Position numbers and translations under genes: made by a program. The notes below the pieces were generated by a model that made no database searches, was not told the origin of the DNA, and saw only the letters and a list, made by a program, of their open reading frames with translations. A stretch of 64,000 nt of DNA, taken from positions 6,758,001 through 6,822,000 of the forward strand of contig NZ_CP075896.1 in the NCBI RefSeq assembly GCF_018604545.1, in the 5' to 3' direction. The stretch is from Streptomyces koelreuteriae (GTDB lineage Bacteria > Actinomycetota > Actinomycetes > Streptomycetales > Streptomycetaceae). Numbering within the stretch: the stretch's first letter is position 1; every line of letters starts with the position of its first letter. Below, piece by piece: positions 42,802-50,750 of this stretch.

Positions 42802-42872
42802 ATGAGGTCTGTTTTCCCCACGAGGTCGGTTTTCCTCACGACGTCCGCTTTCCCTTTGACGCCTGTTTTCTC
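42802..42872. repeat. Degenerate 18-bp tandem repeat upstream of the kinase gene
   Basis: Four successive units resemble ACGAGGTCGGTTTTCCTC (42802, 42820, 42838, 42856; the last one is 17 nt). They lie between the kinase start and the end of the nickel/cobalt transporter gene, in the kinase promoter region. Confidence 0.65.
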
Positions 42873-42883
42873 ACGAACGTAGC

Positions 42884-44533
42884 TCAGCCGAGTGCGGATG
42901 CCGCCCCCTTGAACACGAGTCCGGCGCCGAGCACCACCACGGCGAAGGCCGAACCGAGGGGGGCGGTGCGGCGCACCAGGGCCGCCATCGGGCCCGCCGT
43001 CCAGCGGGGGCGCCGGTCCAGGAGCCGGGTCATCCCGCTGCCCGCCTTGACGACGGCGTATCCGCAGGCCGTCAGGGTGAGCGCCAGCCCGAGGCCGTAC
43101 GCGACGACCAGCAGCAGACCGAACCAGGCCTGCCCGAGGGCCGCGGCCCCGACCAGCACCACCACGGCGGACGGGCTGGGCACGAGCCCGCCCGCGAAGC
43201 CCATGAGGATCGTGCCGCGCAGGGTGGGGGCGACGGGGTGCGAGTGGGTGAAGCCGCCGTGGGTGTGCACGACCGTGTGCGGGTGGGAGTGGGAGTGGGG
43301 GTGGTCGTGCTTGTGGTCATGGTCATGGTCATGGCCGTGCGAGTGGCTGTGGTCGTGGTCGTCGTCGTGCTTGTGGGCGTGATCGTGCTTGTGGTCGTGA
43401 TGGTGGTGGTCGTCGTGCGCGTGGCTGTGGGTGTGGCCCTTGTCGTCGTGGGAGTGGGTGTGCGTGTGGCCGCCATGGGTGTGTCCGTGGGCGTGCGCGC
43501 GGCTGCGCAGCGCGCGGCGGACCAGGCTCGCGCCCGCCAGGGTCACCAGCAGGCCGCTGGCGACGCCGAGCCAGGCGATGACCGAGGGGGCCGCCGCCGA
43601 ACCGGCCGTGACCAGCAGGCCCAGGGCGACCACGCCCAGGGTGTGGGTGACCGTCACCGAGGCGGCCATGGGCAGGACGTCCTTCATCCGGGCCTGACCA
43701 CCCCGGGCCGCCGCCGTCGCGGCCATGATGGTCTTGCCGTGGCCCGGGGCGATCGCGTGCATCGCGCCGAGGACGACGGCGATGCCGAGAGCCAGCGCGG
43801 CGAACCCCGCGGTGAGGTCGTGCCGGGCGACCAGCTCGTCCAGGGCACGCGTCCAGCGGTCGGCGCCGCGCGGCAGCACGGAGGCGGCGGGGGCGTCCGA
43901 CTCCTCCTCGGCCAGAGCCGCCCCGCCGGGACGCACCCGCAGCGCGGCGGACGCGGTGTCGGCCGGAGAGGAGAGCAACTCCTCGGGGTACTTGGTCAGT
44001 TCCGCCGATATCGACTTCTCGGGCACGTCCGACGCGGCGAGGGTCATACGGTCGCCCCGGGCCGTGACCTCCCGCCAGCCCGGGCCGGAGGAGGCGCCCG
44101 CGCCGCGGAAGCCGAGCGACACGCTCTCCTTGTCCGAGGGGAGGGGAGCGGTCAGCTCGCACTCCACGCGGAGGGTGTCGAGCCCCGCCTGCCCGGGCCG
44201 CACACGCGCCCGGCTGCGCTCGGCGGTGAGGGCGGCGCCGCGGCCGTCGACGGTCACCTTGCTGTCCGCGGCGGCGGTGGCGCACCGCTCGCGGGCCCAC
44301 AGTGCGATGCCCAGCCGCTCGATGTCCGGCTTCGCCTGGGTGGCCGGGATCTCGGCGAGGTCCTCGACGTGCTGGACCCGGAGTTCGCCGGGGGCGGCGA
44401 CGAGACCGTCGTAGCGGTTGACGGTGAAGTTGCCCAGCGGGTGGGCGCTCGCCGTGGCGGCGGGCAGCAGAGTGAGCGCGCAGGCGGCCGTGAGGACGGC
44501 GGCGCCGGACGCGAACAGTCGGCGCAGGGTCAC
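42884..44533 (-). CDS. NicO-type nickel/cobalt transporter with long His-rich loop
   Basis: A 549-residue protein. An N-terminal signal peptide (to about 30, ATASAHPLGNF) leads into an outer domain of about 210 residues. NicO/RcnA-like membrane helices follow, with HAIAPGHGKTIMAATAAARG carrying the family's His motif. Between helices lies a loop with about 39 His in about 90 residues, mostly HxH and DH repeats, suited to binding Ni, Co or Zn. The C-terminal half (GFAGGLVPSPSAVVVLVGA) closes the transporter. The GTG at 44533 overlaps the TPR gene stop as GTGA. It is the third gene of the SigK-linked operon. Export rather than import of metal is possible. Confidence 0.88.
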   Translation of the reverse strand: MTLRRLFASGAAVLTAACALTLLPAATASAHPLGNFTVNRYDGLVAAPGELRVQHVEDLAEIPATQAKPDIERLGIALWARERCATAAADSKVTVDGRGAALTAERSRARVRPGQAGLDTLRVECELTAPLPSDKESVSLGFRGAGASSGPGWREVTARGDRMTLAASDVPEKSISAELTKYPEELLSSPADTASAALRVRPGGAALAEEESDAPAASVLPRGADRWTRALDELVARHDLTAGFAALALGIAVVLGAMHAIAPGHGKTIMAATAAARGGQARMKDVLPMAASVTVTHTLGVVALGLLVTAGSAAAPSVIAWLGVASGLLVTLAGASLVRRALRSRAHAHGHTHGGHTHTHSHDDKGHTHSHAHDDHHHHDHKHDHAHKHDDDHDHSHSHGHDHDHDHKHDHPHSHSHPHTVVHTHGGFTHSHPVAPTLRGTILMGFAGGLVPSPSAVVVLVGAAALGQAWFGLLLVVAYGLGLALTLTACGYAVVKAGSGMTRLLDRRPRWTAGPMAALVRRTAPLGSAFAVVVLGAGLVFKGAASALG

Positions 44534-46182
44534 CGGTTCTTCTCCAGGTCCTTGAGCGCGGTACGGGCCTCGCGGGCACCGAGGGGCGAGAAGCCGGGGT
44601 TCAGGTCGAGCGCGGCCTTCAGATGGTCGCGGGCCGCGCGCTCGTCACCGGTGGCGCGTTCGATGATCCCGCGGTGGAAGAGGAACGTGGCGTTGCGGTA
44701 GCCGGTGGCGGTTGCCCGGCGGGCGTACGGCAGGGCCTCCTCGTCGCGGCCGTTGACGTGCAGGGCCCAGGCGAGGGCGTCGGCGGTGTGCACGCTGTGG
44801 CGGCGCTCCCACTCGGCGCGGGCGGCGCGCAGGGCCTCCTTCTTGTCGCCGTGGTCGGCGGCGGCCATGGCCGAGTCGAGGTCGGCGTTGACACCGCCGG
44901 CACGGGCCAGCGCCGTCCAGGCGTCGACCAGGGCGTACTGGTCGCCGGCCTTCGCCCGGTCGCCGTCGGCGCCGCGGTCCTCGTACAGCTCGCCGAGGGC
45001 GACGAGCGGGCCGGGCAGCGGGAAGCGGCCGACGACCTGCTCCAGGTTCTTCACGGCGGCCCCGCGGTCACCGTCCGCCGCCTCGGCGCGGGCACGGCCC
45101 TCCAGGGCGGGCAGGTAGGAGTCGTCGGCGGCGAGCGCGCGGGCGTAGCCGTCGAGGGCAGCCTTGTAATCGCCCTGGTTCCAGGCGAGTTGCCCGAGGG
45201 CGGTGGCCACGTAGGCGATGTCGGCGGGCGAGTCGGCGGAGTCCAGGGCGCGTTCCAGCACCTCTCGTGCCGTGCGGACGTCGCCGCGCAGCTCCCGCAC
45301 ATAGGCGTACCGCGTGAAGACGGGCACGCCGGGGCGCCGGTCGTCGGCGGTGTCGGCGGCCTTCTCGGCGTCGCCGTACCGGCCCAGTTCGACGAGGGCG
45401 TCGATACGGGTGCACAGCGCGCGTTCGTTGTAGGGGTTCTGCTTCAGGGCCCGGTCGGCGTACTTCAGGGCGCCGGGGAAGTCGTGGCGGGCCGCGGCGA
45501 GGGCGGCTCGGCCGGCCAGGGCCGGGTCGTTGCCGGGCTCCAGGGCGAGGGACCGCTTCAGCGCGCGCTCGGCCTGCGGATAGCGCGAGGGGTCGCCCTT
45601 CGTCCGGGCCTGTTCGACGTAGGCGACGCCGAGGGTGGCCCAGCTGCCGAAGTCCTTCGGCTGGGCACGGAGATGCTTCTGCAGGGAGGCGATCCCGGCG
45701 TCGAGATCACCCCGGGCCAGCGCGCCCGGCGACAGTGCCCCGGCCGCGGACACGGCGGCCGCGTCGGCGCCCGCCGGGCCGTTTCCCGCACCCCCGAAGG
45801 CGATGGCCCCACCGGTGAGCGCGACGGCCAGCAGCGCGGCGCACCCGGCCAGGTGGGCCGCCCGCCAGCGCCGGGCGCCGTCAGCGGTCCGCCGCAGCGC
45901 GGCCACGCGCTGGTCGACGTCCTTGTCGGCGGAAGGCGCGCCGGCGCTGTCCGACGGGGCGTCCTCCGCACCGGCCTGGTCCGTAGCGGTCTGTTCCGCA
46001 CCGGCCTCCGCGTCACGCCCCGCCGCCGCGTCGGCCTCCGGCGCTTCGGCCTCCGGCTCGACGGCCGGTTCGGCGGTGTGTTCGGCCCCTGCCTCCGAGG
46101 CCTCCGCGGCCCGCTCGTGGTCCGGGCGGGGGCGGTCGTCGTCGCGCCTCTCCGGTGCGCTGTCCGTCGTACGCGGAGGCAT
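44530..46182 (-). CDS. TPR-repeat protein with membrane anchor
   Basis: A 550-residue protein. The first roughly 110 residues are acidic, low-complexity Ala/Glu. One membrane helix follows (LAGCAALLAVALTGGAIAF), and the rest is a solenoid of about ten tetratricopeptide-type repeats (for example GSWATLGVAYVEQARTKGD, AALKYADRALKQNP-like units and AWNQGDYKAALDGYARALAADD). It probably scaffolds or escorts the partners of its operon outside the membrane. It lies between the DUF4331 gene and the transporter gene and overlaps the latter by 4 nt. GGAG precedes ATG 46182. Confidence 0.82.
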   Translation of the reverse strand: MPPRTTDSAPERRDDDRPRPDHERAAEASEAGAEHTAEPAVEPEAEAPEADAAAGRDAEAGAEQTATDQAGAEDAPSDSAGAPSADKDVDQRVAALRRTADGARRWRAAHLAGCAALLAVALTGGAIAFGGAGNGPAGADAAAVSAAGALSPGALARGDLDAGIASLQKHLRAQPKDFGSWATLGVAYVEQARTKGDPSRYPQAERALKRSLALEPGNDPALAGRAALAAARHDFPGALKYADRALKQNPYNERALCTRIDALVELGRYGDAEKAADTADDRRPGVPVFTRYAYVRELRGDVRTAREVLERALDSADSPADIAYVATALGQLAWNQGDYKAALDGYARALAADDSYLPALEGRARAEAADGDRGAAVKNLEQVVGRFPLPGPLVALGELYEDRGADGDRAKAGDQYALVDAWTALARAGGVNADLDSAMAAADHGDKKEALRAARAEWERRHSVHTADALAWALHVNGRDEEALPYARRATATGYRNATFLFHRGIIERATGDERAARDHLKAALDLNPGFSPLGAREARTALKDLEKNR

Positions 46183-46292
46183 GTTTCTCCTCAGTCGGCT
46201 GTGCGGGTGCAGGTGTGGGGAGGGGGAAGGCGCGGCCCGTGCCGTGGGGGATGGGTGGGAACGGGCCGCGCCAGCAGGGGGAGCGGAACGGG

Positions 46293-47825
46293 TCAGTACG
46301 CCCGGTTCCGCATACGGCGCCACCACATCAGGGCCGCGCCGATCAGGACGATGCCGCCCGCGCCGGCCCCGGCGGACGCGGCGATCAGCCGCATGTCGTC
46401 CGAGCCCTGCGCGTTCGTCGGCTGGAGCGCGTCGCCGAGCTGGCTGCGGACGTCGTTGCCGCCGTCCACGCCCTTGGCGAGCGGGCCGCGCGAACCCTCG
46501 GTCGGGTTGGCCAGGTACGGGAAGGACTTGCCGAACTTCTTGTCGTTCTTGTTCACGGCGTCGCCGAGGTCGTTCTTGGCGCCGAGCAGCTCGCCCTCGA
46601 CCACCTGGAGCGAGGCGTCGATCACGTCGTCGGTGAGCCGGCGCCCGTTCGGGAAGCCCGCGGTGTCACCGTCCAGGACACCGAGCCGCTTGGGCTTGGC
46701 GGCCGGCTTGATGGAGGTGTTGAGCCGGAGCTGCTCCGACGGCGTCACATGCGGCGGCTGGTTGAGGTCCTTGACGCCCTTGAGGAACACGTCGACCAGG
46801 TCGTTGCGCGGCTCGTCGGGCGCCGGGATCTTGTAGATCGCCTCGATGAGCTTGGGCAGCTCCGGGTTGGTGACGTTCTCCAGGAACTGGGCGTCGTCCC
46901 GCGGCGCGGACGCGTTGAACTTGTCCTTGTCCTTCAGCGGGTTGACGACCTCGTTCACCAGCGGCATGCCGAGGCGGGAGACCTGCGAGAAGTAGCCCTT
47001 GGCGTTCTTGCGCTGGGTCGTCGACCAGATGCCGACGATCGGCTGCTCGTGCGACTCGGCGAGGAAGCTGTTGGGGACCTGCAGGGCGATCGAGTTGACG
47101 TTGTAGCCCTTGAGCGTGTCGTTGCCGACCTCGGAGAGGTTCCCGCCGTACAGCAGGTCGAAGACCCTCAGGTCCAGGAAGAACGGGTCGTCGGCCTGCC
47201 CGGCGAAGGTCTGGGCGCCGCCGGCGAGCTTGTGGATCGCCTGCTTGCGCAGGGTGTTGTAGTCCGGCATCGACGCCTTGCCGACGTTCGACGGCGCCAC
47301 CGGCACGTCGTCGGCGACCTTGGTCTTCGACACCGCCTTCAGATCGCGCAGCTTGATCAGCTCGAGGTCGTACGTCTGCGTGATGTTGAGGTCGGGGTCG
47401 TCGAGGCTCTCGACCGGACCCGTGTTGTAGAGGAACGTCTTGTCGTTCTTCGTGTGCGTCTTGAACGTGTAGCGGAACAGCAGGTCTTCCTGCGCGTCAC
47501 CGTCGCTGTCGATGCGCAGGTCGTACTGGGCGTCCTCGGCGAACGTGAAGAAGTTGGGCCCGCCGGCCGGTTCCTCGAAGGGGATCCAGTTCGCGATGAT
47601 GGTCGTCGTGTCCGGCTTGTCCGGGCTGACGAAGGCGTACACGTCGGTGTTGTCGAACTGCGGGGTCCCCGAGATCAGCGGGGCCTCGCGGTGACTGGAG
47701 GCGGAGGCCTCCTCAGGTGCCAGCGCGGTCACACCGGCGGCGGCGAGGCCGCCGGATGCCAGCGCACCACAGATCACGGTCGCTATGCTCCGGCGCCCCG
47801 CGCCGGTCCTGAAGGTAGGTGTCAT
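46293..47825 (-). CDS. DUF4331 secreted protein
   Basis: A 510-residue exported protein. The signal region is residues 1-45, ending near SASSHREAPLISGTPQFDNTDVYAF, the DUF4331 opening. The body contains several DUF4331-type blocks (FRYTFKTHTKND, DPFFLDLRVFDLLYGGNL, SIALQVPNSFL, GKSFPYLANP) and a C-terminal helix with WWRRMRNRAY, so it is likely held at the membrane by its tail. The domain's function is unknown. SSHREAP is the hallmark N-terminus. The ATG at 47825 lies 37 nt downstream of a SigK-type -10. It begins an operon with the TPR and NicO genes. Confidence 0.88.
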   Translation of the reverse strand: MTPTFRTGAGRRSIATVICGALASGGLAAAGVTALAPEEASASSHREAPLISGTPQFDNTDVYAFVSPDKPDTTTIIANWIPFEEPAGGPNFFTFAEDAQYDLRIDSDGDAQEDLLFRYTFKTHTKNDKTFLYNTGPVESLDDPDLNITQTYDLELIKLRDLKAVSKTKVADDVPVAPSNVGKASMPDYNTLRKQAIHKLAGGAQTFAGQADDPFFLDLRVFDLLYGGNLSEVGNDTLKGYNVNSIALQVPNSFLAESHEQPIVGIWSTTQRKNAKGYFSQVSRLGMPLVNEVVNPLKDKDKFNASAPRDDAQFLENVTNPELPKLIEAIYKIPAPDEPRNDLVDVFLKGVKDLNQPPHVTPSEQLRLNTSIKPAAKPKRLGVLDGDTAGFPNGRRLTDDVIDASLQVVEGELLGAKNDLGDAVNKNDKKFGKSFPYLANPTEGSRGPLAKGVDGGNDVRSQLGDALQPTNAQGSDDMRLIAASAGAGAGGIVLIGAALMWWRRMRNRAY

Positions 47826-47862
47826 GCCGTCCGTCCTCGGTGCCAACTTGCCTGACACACGC

Positions 47863-47890
47863 CATTCGGAGTGGTCGGCAGAGCGGATTG
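47863..47890 (-). promoter_or_regulatory. SigK-type promoter of the DUF4331-TPR-NicO operon
   Basis: On the minus strand, CAATCC (47890-47885), 16 nt, then CGAATG (47868-47863). This matches the SigK consensus CCATCC-N16/17-CGAATA at 5 of 6 positions in each box and places the start of transcription about 30 nt before the DUF4331 ATG. Confidence 0.7.
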
Positions 47891-47976
47891 GTCGAATCTC
47901 AAACGTTCTTACGGCGCGACTCAAAAGTTGTTTCATCGCCAGGCGACCCGCGTTTTCGGCGAGTTGATCCGTAACC

Positions 47977-48004
47977 CCATCCGGAGGTGTGTGCGTTGCG
48001 AATA
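47977..48004 (+). promoter_or_regulatory. SigK-type autoregulatory promoter of the sigma/anti-sigma operon
   Basis: CCATCC (47977-47982), 16 nt, CGAATA (47999-48004): identical to the mycobacterial SigK consensus as I recall it. Transcription would begin near 48011, before the GTG at 48053, which supports that start over the in-frame one at 47987. Confidence 0.8.
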
Positions 48005-48052
48005 CCTCGTGTGAGGGGACAGGCCCGATGCGGCCTCGGAGAGGGGGAACGA

Positions 48053-48595
48053 GTGGAGGCGGACGAGCTGCTGCTGCTCGTGGCGGGCGGGAACCACCAG
48101 GCTTTCGAGGAGCTGTACGGACTGGTGTCCGGCCCGGTGTTCGGCCTGGTACGGCGTGTGGTGCGCGATCCGGCGCAGTCGGAGGAGGTGGCTCAGGAGG
48201 TGCTGCTCGAACTGTGGCGGTCCGCCGCGAAGTTCGACCCGGACCGGGGAAGCGCGCTGTCCTGGATCCTCACCCTCGCCCACCGCCGTGCCGTCGACCG
48301 GGTGCGCAGCGCCCGCGCGGCGGGGGAGCGCGAGCAGCGCGAGGCCTGGCGCGCCCACTTCCCGGCCTTCGACCAGGTCACCGAGGAGGTGGAGGCGGGA
48401 CTCGAACGCGAGTGGGTCCGCCGCTGCCTGGACCGTCTCACCGACCTCCAGCGGCAGTCCGTCACCCTCGCCTACTACGAGGGCTACACCTACCGTGAAG
48501 TGGCCGAGCGGCTCTCCCTGCCGCTGGGCACCGTCAAGACGCGGATGCGCGACGGGCTGACCCGGATGCGCGAGTGCCTGGGAGGCGTGGCATGA
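48053..48595 (+). CDS. sigK: SigK-like ECF RNA polymerase sigma factor
   Basis: A 180-residue ECF sigma factor. Region 2 shows FEELYGLVSGPVFGLVRRVVRDPAQSEEVAQEVLLELWRSA and SWILTLAHRRAVDRVR, and region 4 shows LTDLQRQSVTLAYYEGYTYREVAERLSLPLGTVKTRMRDGLTRMRE. The partner RskA and the SigK-like promoter place it in the SigK (ECF19-like) group. The GTG at 48053 has GGAGAGGGGGAA upstream. The last 4 nt overlap the anti-sigma start (ATGA). RskA should hold it inactive until an envelope signal releases it. Confidence 0.9.
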   Translation: MEADELLLLVAGGNHQAFEELYGLVSGPVFGLVRRVVRDPAQSEEVAQEVLLELWRSAAKFDPDRGSALSWILTLAHRRAVDRVRSARAAGEREQREAWRAHFPAFDQVTEEVEAGLEREWVRRCLDRLTDLQRQSVTLAYYEGYTYREVAERLSLPLGTVKTRMRDGLTRMRECLGGVA

Positions 48596-49410
48596 GCCTC
48601 TTCCGCCGCGAGGACCCGCACTCGCTCGCCGCGCCCTACGCGCTCGACGCCCTGGAACCCCCGGAGCGGGTCCGCTTCGAGAGGCATATGAAGGACTGCG
48701 ACCGCTGCGCCGCCGAGGTGCGTGACCTGTCCGAGGACGCCGTCCGGCTCGCCTGGTCCACGGCCGCCCCGGCCCCGGCCGCGATGCGCGACCGCGTCAT
48801 GGCCGCCGTACGGACGACTCCGCAGGACCCGGTGCCCCAGGAGGCGGTGCGCGAGCCCGCACGCGCGCGTGCGACACAGTTGCCGCCGCACGTGTGGGGC
48901 ACCCAGCCGCCGCCGCGGCAGCGGACGCGGCGCCGGATCCCGCTGTTCGTGCCCTTCGCCACGGCCACCGCCGCCGCGGCCCTCGTGGTCGCCTCGCTGT
49001 TCGCCGTCCAGGCGAACCGGACCCAGGACGAACTGACCGCCGAGCGGGACCGGTCACGTGAGATCGCCCACGTTCTGGCCGCTCCGGACGCACGTGCGAG
49101 CAGCGGCCGGGACGCGCGGGGCCGAACCATCGGAGTGATCGCTTCCGCGACGGAGGGGAGTGCGGTGATCACCCTCGGCGGATACAGCACCCCGCCGGGC
49201 GGCCGAGTGCACCAGTTGTGGCTCATGCGCCCGGGCGCGCAACCACGCTCCCTGGGGCTCCTGAAAGGCGACACGCCCCTGGTCGCGACACGTCTCGGCT
49301 CCTCCGCGACGTCACTGGCCGTAACCGTCGAGCCCGCCGGCGGCTCGCCGCAGCCCACCACGCAGCCCATCGTCCAACTCGCCCTGAAATCTGTCGGATT
49401 CGGAGAGTAA
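48592..49410 (+). CDS. rskA: Anti-sigma-K factor RskA-like membrane protein
   Basis: A 272-residue single-pass anti-sigma factor. The cytoplasmic zinc-binding-type anti-sigma region has LAAPYALDALEPPERVRFERHMKDCDRCAAEV, with the CxxC and an upstream His. One membrane helix (LFVPFATATAAAALVVASLFAV) leads to an extracytoplasmic RskA domain (GVIASATEGSAVITLGGYSTPPGGRVHQLWLM ... LAVTVEPAGGSPQPT). Regulated proteolysis of RskA frees the sigma factor in mycobacteria. ATG overlaps the sigma stop by 4 nt, so both are made in step. Confidence 0.9.
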   Translation: MSLFRREDPHSLAAPYALDALEPPERVRFERHMKDCDRCAAEVRDLSEDAVRLAWSTAAPAPAAMRDRVMAAVRTTPQDPVPQEAVREPARARATQLPPHVWGTQPPPRQRTRRRIPLFVPFATATAAAALVVASLFAVQANRTQDELTAERDRSREIAHVLAAPDARASSGRDARGRTIGVIASATEGSAVITLGGYSTPPGGRVHQLWLMRPGAQPRSLGLLKGDTPLVATRLGSSATSLAVTVEPAGGSPQPTTQPIVQLALKSVGFGE

Positions 49411-49536
49411 TCGCAGATACATCGTCAACCCCCTTATGGGGAAGGTGAATCCTGTGACCGCGATACACGAGTGCCCGGGCGGGGCGATAGGGTTAACCTG
49501 CCCGGGCCGGGTGGACTCGTACGGGTGGGGAGTGAC

Positions 49537-49803
49537 ATGGAACAGATAACAGTGCGCAGCAGGGCGAGGGTCCCTGCGATCACCTGCGGGAGCAGCGCGA
49601 CCAGTTCGCGCCTCGACCGCCATCTGTCGGTGCTGGGCGGTCCCGCCGTCCCGCAGCGGGAGACGGTCGAGGCGACCTCGCTGATGCGTGAACTGACCGC
49701 GCGCCAGCCGCACGACCGCAGTGGCAGGGGAGCGCGTGTACGTCGCGTCTCGCTCTTCGCACCGCTGCGCCGCCTGCGCCGCTCGCTCTTCGGCGGCAGG
49801 TAG
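49537..49803 (+). CDS. Small basic hypothetical protein
   Basis: An 88-residue product starting MEQITVRSRARVPAITCGSS and ending APLRRLRRSLFGGR. It is strongly basic with a single Cys, and the C-terminal Arg-rich amphipathic stretch could bind membrane or nucleic acid. The ATG at 49537 has GGTGGGGAG upstream. It may be read on from rskA or from its own promoter (TAGGGT-like -10 near 49491). It looks conserved in Streptomyces, but no family is recognised. Confidence 0.65.
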   Translation: MEQITVRSRARVPAITCGSSATSSRLDRHLSVLGGPAVPQRETVEATSLMRELTARQPHDRSGRGARVRRVSLFAPLRRLRRSLFGGR

Positions 49804-49928
49804 GGGCCCGCGCTCGGGCGGTCACACCGCCCCTGGCGTCACGCTGCGCACTCGTCGTCCGTCATCCCCACGGCACGCGGCAGCGCCAGGTGTCTCCCGA
49901 GCGCGGTACGTCCTCCCCCCTCCCCGAT

Positions 49929-50750
49929 CTATCGCTCCCCGCGTGCGTACTGACGCACGGCCAACGGCACGAAGATCCCGAGCAGTACGGCACACCACAT
50001 CAGCGACCCCGCGACGGGGTGGGCCACCGGCCAGGCCGCTCCGCCGGGCACCGGCGCGATGGGGGCACCTCCCTGCTCGAGCGAAGCCGAGAGCTTGGGG
50101 GAGAACAGGTCCCGCAGGGCCGTCGCGACCGCGCTGATCGGATTCCACTCGGCGACCGTCCGCAGCCACCCGGGCAGTCCCGTCGTCGGGATGTACGCAC
50201 TGGACAGCAGCGGCAGCAGGAAGGTCGCCCCGCCGAGCTGACCGGCCGCCTCCTCGTTCCGGGTGAGCAGGCCGAGGTAGATCCCGGCCCAGGTGCACGC
50301 GAAGCGGAACAGCAGCAACAGTCCGACGGCCCCCGCCGCTTCGAGCGGGCCGCCCTCGATCCGCCAGCCCACCGCGAGTCCGACCAGCAGGAACGGCACC
50401 GTCCCGGCGGCTGTGACCACGAGGTCCGCCGCGGCCTGTCCGAGCGGTACGGCCGCCCGGCTCATCGGCAGCGTGCGGAAGCGGTTCGTCACGCCCCGGT
50501 GGGTGTCCTGGGCCGCCTGGAACATGCCGGTCATGATGCCGCCCGCGGCGGTCGCCACCAGCAGGCCCGGCACGAGGAACGACCGGTACGCCTCGCCCGG
50601 CATCGCCAGCGCGCTGCCGAAGACATAACCGAAGAACAGCAGCATGCTGACCGGCATCGTCTGGGTGATGATCAGCAGCCCCGGGTTGTTCCGCATGCGC
50701 CGCAACTGGCGCCCCAGCATCGCGGTCCCGTCGTACGCCAGCGTGCTCAT
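49929..50750 (-). CDS. ABC-2 type permease (DrrB-like)
   Basis: A 273-residue permease with about six membrane helices. The ABC-2 pattern is FLVPGLLVATAAGGIMTGMFQAAQDTHRGVTNRFRTLPMSR. It pairs with the ATPase encoded upstream (4-nt overlap) to export a drug or lipid. After ALRDLFSP, residues encoded at 50061-50103 (KLSASLEQGGAPIA) come from a Streptomyces repeat inserted in frame, so the last extracytoplasmic loop is about 14 residues longer than usual. The enzyme may still work. The pair is likely repressed by the divergent TetR regulator. Confidence 0.87.
   Translation of the reverse strand: MSTLAYDGTAMLGRQLRRMRNNPGLLIITQTMPVSMLLFFGYVFGSALAMPGEAYRSFLVPGLLVATAAGGIMTGMFQAAQDTHRGVTNRFRTLPMSRAAVPLGQAAADLVVTAAGTVPFLLVGLAVGWRIEGGPLEAAGAVGLLLLFRFACTWAGIYLGLLTRNEEAAGQLGGATFLLPLLSSAYIPTTGLPGWLRTVAEWNPISAVATALRDLFSPKLSASLEQGGAPIAPVPGGAAWPVAHPVAGSLMWCAVLLGIFVPLAVRQYARGER
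50061..50103. repeat. REP-like Streptomyces repeat inserted inside the ABC-2 permease gene
   Basis: The stretch beginning GGGGGCACCTCCCTGCTCG and ending GAGAGCTTGGGGGAG resembles a short interspersed repeat that I recall as common between Streptomyces genes. Here it lies in a coding sequence, in frame and without a stop. Confidence 0.65.

Noticed and set aside
43270..43500. Short tandem DNA repeat in the transporter gene as a CRISPR or satellite array
   Set aside because: It is the codon pattern of the His-rich loop; there are no spacers.
47909..47936. A GAAAC-N16-CGTAAG ECF-type promoter on the minus strand
   Set aside because: Weaker than the SigK-type motif at 47863-47890, which has a better distance to the DUF4331 start.
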